From JANMDU01 sp043755865 (lineage in GTDB: Bacteria; Pseudomonadota; Gammaproteobacteria; Burkholderiales; Burkholderiaceae_C): 15,393 nucleotides of DNA. Numbering within the stretch: position 1 is the stretch's first letter; every line of letters starts with the position of its first letter. Positions 7,018-12,504 of this stretch are shown one piece after another. The notes below the pieces were generated by a model, which was given only the letters and a program-made list of their open reading frames with translations, was not told the origin of the DNA and made no database searches. The translations under genes were made by a program, and so were the position numbers. Location: the NCBI GenBank assembly GCA_043755865.1, contig JAYUSD010000211.1:1-15393 (forward strand), in the 5' to 3' direction.

Positions 7018-7650
7018 ATGAAACGCCATCTAGTTCTCTTTTTTCTAATATACGCACTTGCAGACCATTCTTCGTCGCAGGTGTCCGCACCAGTTTTAAA
7101 AAGTTTTTCGACTGACAAGGGCTGTGAGCTAGTTGTTCAGGTAAGAGAATCCGCTAACCGCAACTACACATGGACAGGGGAATGTCGCGATGGCAAAGTA
7201 TGGGGTAGGGGTGTGTTGACATACGAAAATTACGACAGTTATCGTAAGCAATATGAATCTCGATGGGCTGAGGTGGGACAATTTGACAGAGAAGGTCGTC
7301 AGTCTGGCAATTGGATGTTGATTAATCGAATCAGTAAAGCAATCGGTTTTTCGCCGTATCAAGGCGGCGGGCGAAATGGTCAGCGTTTTTTATCACAGGC
7401 CGGCAAACCAGATTCTTTTGCGGGCGCACGCGAGTACTTGGATGAATGGACTAGCGGGCACACGGACACGATGGTTCCATTTTTAGTGGTCGCAGCAAAA
7501 GCTTATTTTGAAGACTTTGCTAATTTTTATTCAGGTGAATTCGCTAAAACCATGACATCTCGCAATACCGACTCAGCTTCGCCAGTCAGGCCACCGACCA
7601 GTAGCGCAGACGATCCGAAAGTCCTTGGCCGCAGTGCACGGGGTGGGTAG
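7018..7650 (+). CDS. Exported protein D with C-terminal DDPKVLGRSARGG tag
   Basis: No known family recognised. 210 residues. The N-terminus MKRHLVLFFLIYALAD is a signal peptide close to that of protein C; cleavage is probably near residue 20. The mature part has Cys36 and Cys56, a MORN-like stretch (GECRDGKVWGRGVLTYE, residues 54-70), a helical segment (about 135-178), a Ser/Pro/Thr linker and the tag at 198-210 (7609-7647). The order of GC[K/E]L, a second Cys before a Gly-rich segment, a helical part, then linker and tag is shared with protein A, which suggests a distant paralogue. Here the residue before the tag is Ala instead of Arg. It is the last gene of the cluster; no terminator is visible before the next gene 32 nt on. 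Confidence 0.82.
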   Translation: MKRHLVLFFLIYALADHSSSQVSAPVLKSFSTDKGCELVVQVRESANRNYTWTGECRDGKVWGRGVLTYENYDSYRKQYESRWAEVGQFDREGRQSGNWMLINRISKAIGFSPYQGGGRNGQRFLSQAGKPDSFAGAREYLDEWTSGHTDTMVPFLVVAAKAYFEDFANFYSGEFAKTMTSRNTDSASPVRPPTSSADDPKVLGRSARGG

Positions 7651-7682
7651 CTGATTTTGTACAACCGCTTTAGAATGAATCC

Positions 7683-7928
7683 ATGGTAGCAAGCGACAAC
7701 ATTGAATTTACACAGCATGCTTTGATTCGCGTGGCTGAGCGTGGTGTTAGCAGGGCAGAAGTGATTCAAGTGCTGCTGCATCCCAGAGAGAAGGTTGTCT
7801 CCAACGCAGACCGCTTTGAGGCAAGGGCTTTGATTGATCATGAAGGCTGAATAATGCTACTTCGGGTGATTTACGAACACGGTGCGGTGGTCACAGTCAT
7901 CACAGTGGTCGCCAGCCAAGCTTGCTAA
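7683..7928 (+). pseudogene. DUF4258-like gene broken by an in-frame TGA
   Basis: The first 55 codons give a typical DUF4258 start (IEFTQHALIRVAERGVSRAE, then VIQVLLHPREKVV). Codon 56 is TGA (7848-7850). Without any frame change the reading then continues for 25 codons to TAA at 7926, and this part supplies the conserved end of the family (MLLRVIYEHG...VVTVITVV). A CGA-to-TGA change (Arg to stop) explains it simply. DUF4258 proteins are small RelE-like or toxin-like proteins often found beside DUF2283. Re-initiation at the ATG at 7854 or stop readthrough is possible but unlikely to give an active product. A TAGAAT box ends 6 nt before the ATG and no Shine-Dalgarno site is seen. Confidence 0.75.
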
Positions 7929-7943
7929 ATATGGAGTAACACC

Positions 7944-8144
7944 ATGAAGATTGAATACGATGCCAAGGCCGACGCGATTTATATTCGCCTTTCGAGCGGT
8001 AAGGTAGCAGACAGCGATGAGGTGCGGCCTAATGTGTTTTTAGACACAGATGCGAATGGTCGCGTATTGGGTATTGAAATGCTCGATGTTAGTAAGCTCA
8101 CTGACAAGCCTAACGAAATGGCTCTTGAAATGCTGGCATCGTGA
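7944..8144 (+). CDS. DUF2283 family protein, likely antitoxin-like partner
   Basis: A protein of 66 residues with the DUF2283 pattern: MKIEYDAKADAIYIRLSSGK, then EVRPNVFLDTDANGRVLGIE and an LDVSK end. The family folds as a small beta-rich protein and is frequently encoded next to DUF4258 genes, so the pair is thought to act as a toxin-antitoxin-like module. Here the DUF4258 gene just upstream is broken, and this gene may be kept by chance or for cross-protection. GGAG (7933-7936) sits 7 nt before the ATG. Its stop overlaps a GTG start of the next, frameshifted gene (GTGA at 8141-8144). Confidence 0.85.
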   Translation: MKIEYDAKADAIYIRLSSGKVADSDEVRPNVFLDTDANGRVLGIEMLDVSKLTDKPNEMALEMLAS

Positions 8145-8346
8145 TTGCTGCAAAAATCTCACTGCAAAATAAACAATTGGTTGATCAGGAATCAGGCTCA
8201 CCAAGAATTCCTAAGCGTCGCATCGACCCGATACTGCAAGAGGTCTATGACATCAAAGCTAGGCTGAACGCAGAGGCAGGCTACTCAGTAGAAAAAACCT
8301 TGAGCGTGCCCGCAAAAATTCAGCGTTGGACGCGGCAAAAAAATAG
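8141..8346 (+). pseudogene. Antitoxin-like small gene with a -1 frameshift
   Basis: From GTG at 8141 the frame encodes a segment (IDPILQEVYDIKARLNAEAG, then YSVEKTL) that matches the intact small gene at 9909-10118 on the other strand (NDPILQELWATKSLINRDAH, then YSVKERM). After TTG at 8300-8302 the frame runs into unrelated sequence. The next frame, entered at 8302, reads ERARKNSALDAAKK and stops at TAG 8344-8346, a plausible natural end for such a protein. Loss of one G in an original TTGGAG near 8302 would explain this. Without a shift the frame stays open to 8452, through the left end of the IS. Function by family: antitoxin-like partner of PIN toxins; here probably lost. Confidence 0.55.
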
Positions 8347-8403
8347 ACGCATTCGTATCGTGTGCTCGACGTGTAAATTTTTAGGAAAAAAACAAGGTAG
8401 CCA

Positions 8404-8434
8404 GGGCGGTCTCAAGTCTGAAGTGCAACACCGC
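8404..8434 (+). repeat. Left terminal inverted repeat of the IS30 element
   Basis: Begins GGGCGGTCTCAAGTC and ends GTGCAACACCGC. Aligned to the complement of 9507-9536 it matches at 29 of 31 positions, with one substitution and one extra base. Confidence 0.9.
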
Positions 8435-8461
8435 TGGAAATCAATCCAGTAAGGTACGCAC

Positions 8462-9502
8462 ATGAAGACCACACAGACCACCAAATCCTACCAACAACTT
8501 GACTATCAGCAGCGCCAGAGCATTGCCATCTGCTTGGAGAAAGGATTGAGTATCCGGGCTATAGCCCGGATACTCAATCGCGCGCCGTCAACCATCAGCC
8601 GAGAGATTGAGCGCAACAGTGGCGGCGCAGGATATGCCTGCACCTTTGCTCAAAAACGCTGCTTTAACCGGCGCATTCAAAGCCGCCCCAAGCCCAAGCT
8701 ATTGGTGGGCAGTGCCTTGTTTGAACAAGTACGCGCCCATCTCCATCAGGGCTGGTCGCCCGAGCAGATCGCAGGTCACTTAGCTAAACTCCATCCTGAC
8801 AACGCTGCTCTACGCGCCAGTCACGAAGCCATCTACAACGTCATCTATGCCCAGCCTAAAGGAGAGCTCAAACGTGAGCTGGTCTCCTGCTTGCGCATGG
8901 CGCGGGCCAAACGCTGGCCACGCTCACGCGGGGAGGATCGCAGGGGGCAGATCTCTGAGCTGCTGAGCATCCATGTGCGCCCGCCCGAGGTAGCGGATCG
9001 GCGCCTACCGGGTCACTGGGAGGGCGATCTGGTCAAAGGAGCCAAGAATGGCTCGGCTGTGGGTACGTTGGTGGAGAGAACCACAAGAATACTCATCCTC
9101 GTCAAACTACCTCATCCCCAGCCGGCCACAGCCGCGCACGTCTTGCAAGCGTTCACGGACAAGCTATGTGCAATAGCCCAGCCGATGCGTAAGACGCTGA
9201 CCTATGACAGAGGCACGGAGATGGCGTATCACGCACAACTCACAGCCAACACAGGCATGGCGGTGTATTTCTGTGATCCGCACAGCCCTTGGCAGCGAGG
9301 AACAAACGAGAACACCAATGGCCTCGTGCGCCAGTACCTGCCCAAGGGCACGGATCTATCGGGCTACAGCCAAGAGCAGTTAGATGGCATTGCTGATTTG
9401 ATCAATGGTCGGCCGCGTAAGACGCTGGGTTGGTGCACTCCGCTTGAGGTCTATGGGCAGTGGTTGGCCAAACTTGAGACTCAACCCGATGCCATCCATT
9501 AA
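8462..9502 (+). CDS. IS30-family transposase
   Basis: A protein of 346 residues that cuts and joins the ends of the element. The N-terminus has a helix-turn-helix (KGLSIRAIARILNRAPSTIS, residues 27-46, followed by REIERN), the IS30 hallmark. The DDE catalytic residues are Asp189 (GHWEGDLV), Asp249 (TYDRGTEM) and Glu283 (WQRGTNENTNG), with 33 residues between the second and third as expected. The C-terminal NGRPRKTLGW(C)TP segment is also typical. The frame is intact, so the element may still be active. AAGG lies 7 nt before the ATG. A 36-bp perfect palindrome lies inside the coding sequence for the helix-turn-helix. Confidence 0.95.
   Translation: MKTTQTTKSYQQLDYQQRQSIAICLEKGLSIRAIARILNRAPSTISREIERNSGGAGYACTFAQKRCFNRRIQSRPKPKLLVGSALFEQVRAHLHQGWSPEQIAGHLAKLHPDNAALRASHEAIYNVIYAQPKGELKRELVSCLRMARAKRWPRSRGEDRRGQISELLSIHVRPPEVADRRLPGHWEGDLVKGAKNGSAVGTLVERTTRILILVKLPHPQPATAAHVLQAFTDKLCAIAQPMRKTLTYDRGTEMAYHAQLTANTGMAVYFCDPHSPWQRGTNENTNGLVRQYLPKGTDLSGYSQEQLDGIADLINGRPRKTLGWCTPLEVYGQWLAKLETQPDAIH
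8544..8579. other. 36-bp perfect palindrome inside the transposase gene
   Basis: Positions 8544-8561 (starting GATTGAGTATCCGGG) are the exact reverse complement of 8562-8579. In RNA this could fold into a stem of about 16 bp with a 4-nt loop, some 80 nt after the start codon. No T tract follows. It encodes GLSIRAIARILN of the DNA-binding domain. Confidence 0.9.
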
Positions 9503-9506
9503 ACTC

Positions 9507-9536
9507 GCGGTGTTGCACTTGGACTTGAGACCGCCC
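9507..9536 (-). repeat. Right terminal inverted repeat of the IS30 element
   Basis: Complement of the left repeat, starting 4 nt after the transposase stop codon and ending in ACCGCCC. The arms differ by one substitution and one missing base. Confidence 0.9.
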
Positions 9537-9557
9537 AGCATAGAATCTGCGCAGCGC

Positions 9558-9574
9558 GCTACTAAATTTGTAGC
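9558..9574. repeat. Short intergenic palindrome, Comamonadaceae-like
   Basis: GCTACTAAATTTGTAGC pairs with itself at all but one position. I remember closely similar GCTAC...GTAGC palindromes as frequent intergenic elements in Comamonadaceae; this cannot be verified from one copy. It sits between the IS and the end of the minus-strand toxin-antitoxin unit and might help end transcription. Confidence 0.4.
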
Positions 9575-9619
9575 AAGTTGCAGGACGCATGCACCTACGA
9601 AGCACAGGTCGTTTCATGT

Positions 9620-9907
9620 TTACCAAGCATCTCGCTGCGCGCGTTGCTCTGCAAGCGCGTCACCCTTCCAGCTCAAGCGGCCTGCTAGATCTGACATGTC
9701 ATACTTTACGGGCTCAGTATCGTTGCGCTGTGCTGCGGATACAGGCACTTTTGATTCAGCGAATTTAAAACCCAACGCCAGCGCATTGGCCGTAGCCGCT
9801 AGCGAGTAGGCATGCAAATCACCGTTGTATTTATCGTGCAGTTGCTGCCTGATCGCGTGTATTTCGGCGACGATGGTGTCTTGCAATTCGGGCTTTGCTG
9901 TAGTCAT
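9620..9907 (-). CDS. Small antitoxin-like protein, third gene of the PIN module
   Basis: A protein of 95 residues from the ATG at 9907, which comes 1 nt after the stop of the previous gene with GGAAG close upstream; earlier in-frame ATGs lie inside that gene. The N-terminus (LQDTIVAEIHAIRQQLHDKY, then NGDL) is a variant of the D-x-I-V-x-E-[IV]-x-x-x-[KR] helix seen in small proteins beside PIN toxins, including the two others in this window. The C-terminus (YDMSDLAGRLSWKGDALAEQ, then RAQRDAW) looks like the toxin-binding tail of VapB-type antitoxins. A function as a second antitoxin is inference. It is the last gene of the unit; the IS right end is 83 nt beyond its stop. Confidence 0.7.
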   Translation of the reverse strand: MTTAKPELQDTIVAEIHAIRQQLHDKYNGDLHAYSLAATANALALGFKFAESKVPVSAAQRNDTEPVKYDMSDLAGRLSWKGDALAEQRAQRDAW

Positions 9908-9908
9908 C

Positions 9909-10118
9909 TCACACTTCCACTGCGCGTTGCTCTGCATGCTGCCGTGCGGTTTCAAAGGTCAGGCCCTCAAGCTGCATCATCCGCTCCTTAACGCTGTAAT
10001 GTGCGTCACGGTTAATGAGGCTTTTTGTCGCCCATAGCTCTTGCAAAATAGGGTCGTTTTTTCCAATCGGCAGGAATCCTGCCGTGAATGGTTGAGTAGT
10101 CAAGTTTGCTTGTTCCAT
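9909..10118 (-). CDS. Antitoxin-like partner of the PIN toxin
   Basis: A protein of 69 residues. The segment NDPILQELWATKSLINRDAH followed by YSVKERM matches the family of small proteins that accompany PIN toxins of the YIETS type; the antitoxin role is known mainly from gene pairing. A strong GGAGG (complement of 10123-10127) lies 4 nt before the ATG. The start overlaps the end of the toxin gene by 19 nt, so translation is coupled. Unusually, the toxin comes first. The same segment occurs in the frameshifted gene at 8141-8346. Confidence 0.75.
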   Translation of the reverse strand: MEQANLTTQPFTAGFLPIGKNDPILQELWATKSLINRDAHYSVKERMMQLEGLTFETARQHAEQRAVEV

Positions 10119-10591
10119 AGAACCTCCAGTAAATCTTCAGCCGTTATCAAAAGCGGGGGCCGAAACCCTAGTTTTGCTATGGTGGTTTGCAATGCGAATT
10201 TTGCTTGTGCGCCCACCATGTGTGAAAAATTGAAACTCAAAATGAAATCCATCTGTGCCAAAGTTGCAATCGCAATATGAATCGCATCTTCCGGCTCGGT
10301 TGCTGGGATTGCGTTGTTATCAATTAATTGCTGGGCAAGACTTTCAGCAGCGGCAGTGTGCTTTATGAGCGTCGCCAGCTCACAAATATCAATGCGTTGC
10401 TGCGCTCGTTTTGGATCTCCCTTAGACACTTCATCCAACACAATTTTTGAAACGTAGGGCGTGTAGCCTTCTCCTCGTAAATCCCAAACGGCTCTCGCCG
10501 ATTCCTGGCGAGCCAGCAGGGTGATGTGGCTGCTTGGGCGCGACGTTAAATAGCTGATGAATGAGGTTTCGATGTACACATGCGGCTTCAT
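10100..10591 (-). CDS. PIN-domain protein, VapC-like toxin
   Basis: A protein of 163 residues. The opening HVYIETSFISYLTSRPS is typical of a PIN subgroup in which the first acidic residue is Glu (Glu8) instead of Asp. Other likely metal ligands are Glu54 (VLDEVSKGDP), Asp102 (EPEDAIHIAIA) and the polar end of strand 4 (ILSFNFSHM, Asn121). It is probably a Mg2+-dependent ribonuclease toxin; the target is unknown. It heads a three-gene unit with two small antitoxin-like genes. The ATG has no Shine-Dalgarno site, and a TAAACT box ends 6 nt before it, suggesting a leaderless or very short-leader transcript. Confidence 0.8.
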   Translation of the reverse strand: MKPHVYIETSFISYLTSRPSSHITLLARQESARAVWDLRGEGYTPYVSKIVLDEVSKGDPKRAQQRIDICELATLIKHTAAAESLAQQLIDNNAIPATEPEDAIHIAIATLAQMDFILSFNFSHMVGAQAKFALQTTIAKLGFRPPLLITAEDLLEVLWNKQT

Positions 10592-10597
10592 GGGCTA

Positions 10598-10626
10598 AGT
10601 TTAATGTGAAACGCTTAAAGCAGCAA
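10598..10626 (-). promoter_or_regulatory. Candidate promoter of the PIN toxin unit
   Basis: On the minus strand TTGCTG (10626-10621) and TAAACT (10603-10598) are separated by 17 nt. The -10 matches the consensus at 4 of 6 positions and the -35 at 3 of 6. It lies directly after the groESL terminator, whose T tract overlaps the -35. Confidence 0.35.
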
Positions 10627-10660
10627 AAAAGCCCGCAGACCTTGCAGTCTGCGGGCTTTT
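10627..10660. terminator. Bidirectional Rho-independent terminator of groES-groL
   Basis: A perfect 14-bp stem (10627-10640 with 10647-10660, core GCCCGCAGAC) closes the loop CTTGCA. T tracts flank it on both strands: TTTTTTGCTG on the minus strand for groL, TTTTGTTTG on the plus strand. It starts about 35 nt past the groL stop. Confidence 0.95.
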
Positions 10661-10694
10661 GTTTGTTAGCTTGAGAAGCTAAACGGTCAGAGCA

Positions 10695-12344
10695 TTACAT
10701 GCCCATGCCGCCCATCCCACCCATGCCGCCCATATCTCCACCGCCCATGCCGCCGCCTGATTCAGCCTTTGGGGCTTCAGCAATCATGCACTCGGTCGTG
10801 AGCATCAGCGATGCGACGCTGGCTGCGTTTTGCAATGCAGTGCGGGTCACTTTGGTTGGGTCAAGAATGCCCATTTCGATCATGTCGCCGTACGTGTCGT
10901 TGGCTGCGTTGAAGCCGTAGTTGCCTTTACCGGCAAGCACAGCAGCCACCACCACGCTGGCTTCGCCGCCGGCGTTGAACACGATTTCGCGCAATGGGCT
11001 TTCGATGGCTTTCATCACCAAAGCGATGCCTGCATCTTGATCGGCATTGTCGCCTTTGACTTTGCCAACTGACTGCTTGGCGCGCAAAAATGCAACGCCG
11101 CCGCCAGCCACGATGCCTTCTTCCACAGCTGCGCGCGTGGCGTGCAGTGCGTCTTCAACGCGGGCTTTCTTCTCTTTCATCTCAACTTCGGTAGCAGCAC
11201 CGACCTTGATCACGGCTACGCCGCCGGCTAGTTTTGCAACGCGCTCTTGCAGCTTTTCACGATCGTAGTCAGACGTGGCTTCTTCGATTTGCACGCGCAC
11301 TTGTTTGACGCGGGCTTCGATGTCTGCAGCAGCGCCTGCGCCGTCGATGATGATGGTGTTTTCTTTGCCGACTTCAATGCGCTTGGCAGAGCCCAAGTCA
11401 GCCAAGGTGACTTTCTCCAGCGTCATGCCGATTTCTTCTGCGACGACTTTGCCGCCAGTGAGGATGGCGATGTCCTCTAACATGGCTTTACGGCGATCGC
11501 CGAAGCCTGGGGCTTTGACGGCAACTACTTTCAAGATGCCACGGATCGTGTTCACAACGAGAGTTGCCAAGGCTTCGCCTTCAACTTCTTCTGCCACGAT
11601 GAGCAATGGGCGGCCTGCTTTTGCTACGGCCTCTAACGTCGGCAGCAAATCGCGGATGTTGCTGATTTTCTTGTCGTACAAAAGCACGAAAGGATTGTCG
11701 AGCAGCGCGGCTTGCTTTTCTGGGTTGTTGATGAAGTAAGGGCTGAGGTAGCCACGGTCAAACTGCATGCCTTCAACGATGTCGAGCTCGTTATCCAAGC
11801 TCTTGCCGTCTTCCACGGTGATCACGCCTTCTTTGCCCACTTTGTCCATCGCCTTGGCGATGATTTCGCCAATGGAGGTGTCAGAGTTAGCAGAAATGGA
11901 GCCGACTTGGGCGATTTCTTTGCTGGTGGTGGTTGGCTTGGAGGCTTTCTTCAGCTCAGCAACCAACGCGGTGACTGCTTTGTCGATACCGCGCTTCAGA
12001 TCCATCGGGTTCATGCCGGCGGCCACGTATTTCATGCCTTCGCGAACGATGGCTTGTGCGAGCACGGTGGCGGTCGTTGTGCCGTCGCCTGCGTTGTCAG
12101 ACGTCTTGGAAGCAACTTCCTTGACCATCTGCGCGCCCATGTTTTGCAACTTGTCTTTGAGCTCGATTTCTTTTGCGACGGACACGCCGTCTTTGGTCAC
12201 GGTTGGCGCGCCGAATGAGCGCTCCAAAACCACGTTACGACCCTTGGGGCCGAGGGTGACTTTCACTGCGTTAGCGAGGATGTTCACGCCTTCGACCATA
12301 CGTGCGCGGGCTTCGCCGCCGAAAATTACGTCTTTTGCTGCCAT
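10695..12344 (-). CDS. groL: Chaperonin GroEL (60-kDa, Hsp60)
   Basis: A protein of 549 residues, full length. GroEL forms the double seven-membered ring that folds proteins with ATP and the GroES lid in the cytoplasm. Visible signatures: LGPKGRN at 31-37 and KDG at 51-53 (nucleotide binding), GDGTTTATVLA with catalytic Asp87, the AAVEEGIVAGGG signature in the intermediate/equatorial return, and the Gly-Gly-Met tail that lines the cavity. AGGAG (complement of 12351-12355) lies 6 nt before the ATG. It follows groES after an unusually long spacer of 160 nt and ends before a strong terminator. Heat-shock control through CIRCE acts on the whole operon. Confidence 0.99.
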   Translation of the reverse strand: MAAKDVIFGGEARARMVEGVNILANAVKVTLGPKGRNVVLERSFGAPTVTKDGVSVAKEIELKDKLQNMGAQMVKEVASKTSDNAGDGTTTATVLAQAIVREGMKYVAAGMNPMDLKRGIDKAVTALVAELKKASKPTTTSKEIAQVGSISANSDTSIGEIIAKAMDKVGKEGVITVEDGKSLDNELDIVEGMQFDRGYLSPYFINNPEKQAALLDNPFVLLYDKKISNIRDLLPTLEAVAKAGRPLLIVAEEVEGEALATLVVNTIRGILKVVAVKAPGFGDRRKAMLEDIAILTGGKVVAEEIGMTLEKVTLADLGSAKRIEVGKENTIIIDGAGAAADIEARVKQVRVQIEEATSDYDREKLQERVAKLAGGVAVIKVGAATEVEMKEKKARVEDALHATRAAVEEGIVAGGGVAFLRAKQSVGKVKGDNADQDAGIALVMKAIESPLREIVFNAGGEASVVVAAVLAGKGNYGFNAANDTYGDMIEMGILDPTKVTRTALQNAASVASLMLTTECMIAEAPKAESGGGMGGGDMGGMGGMGGMGM

Positions 12345-12504
12345 GTTGGGCTCCTAAATATCAATTAATGAGGGGATCGTGGGGGAAGAAAGCGTAGCGA
12401 GCGGACGTCAGGCTAGGCGCACGGAGCGCAGGAACCGGAGTTGGCTTCAGGCCAATGAGGATTCCGAGCACCGCGCAACGACGCATGGCGTTCGCGCAGT
12501 AGCT
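12345..12504 (-). other. Long structured spacer between groES and groL
   Basis: These 160 nt hold no gene. A partial hairpin lies at 12431-12465 (outer GGAA/TTCC, inner TTGGC/GCCAA around TTCAG, with an unpaired middle), flanked by CG-rich segments such as GTAGCGAGCGGACGTCAGGC. I remember similar CGGAATCCTCA...CTCCGGTTCC strings as dispersed intergenic elements in Burkholderiales; only one copy is present here. The part next to groL holds its Shine-Dalgarno site. Confidence 0.45.

Larger units (their letters stand above)
8404..9536 (+). mobile_element. Complete IS30-family insertion sequence, about 1.13 kb
   Basis: One transposase gene is flanked by near-perfect terminal inverted repeats (8404-8434 and 9507-9536). 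Length, single long reading frame and DD(33)E spacing are typical of IS30. The bases just outside the repeats (GCCA on the left, AGCA on the right) show no clear 2-3 bp target duplication, so the exact ends may be off by one to three bases, or the flanks have changed since insertion. It lies between the frameshifted antitoxin-like gene and the minus-strand PIN module and does not cut any gene I can see. Confidence 0.9.

Noticed and set aside
3731..7841. Minus-strand frames that share a peptide PPRALRP[K/R]TFGSS
   Set aside because: This is only the reverse reading of the tag codons of genes B, C and D; the plus-strand genes have signal peptides and ribosome sites.
8399..9540. Target-site duplication AGC on both sides of the IS
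   Set aside because: AGC occurs on both sides, but using it would place the inverted repeats asymmetrically, so the call is not safe.
10..10617. The 13-mer TGTGAAACGCTTA occurs at 10-22 and at 10605-10617
   Set aside because: One to two 13-base repeats are expected by chance in a window of this size, the flanks differ, and no element is bounded by them.
10699..12357. Long open frames on the plus strand opposite groL
   Set aside because: They mirror the codon bias of groL, have no ribosome site or family pattern and overlap it fully.
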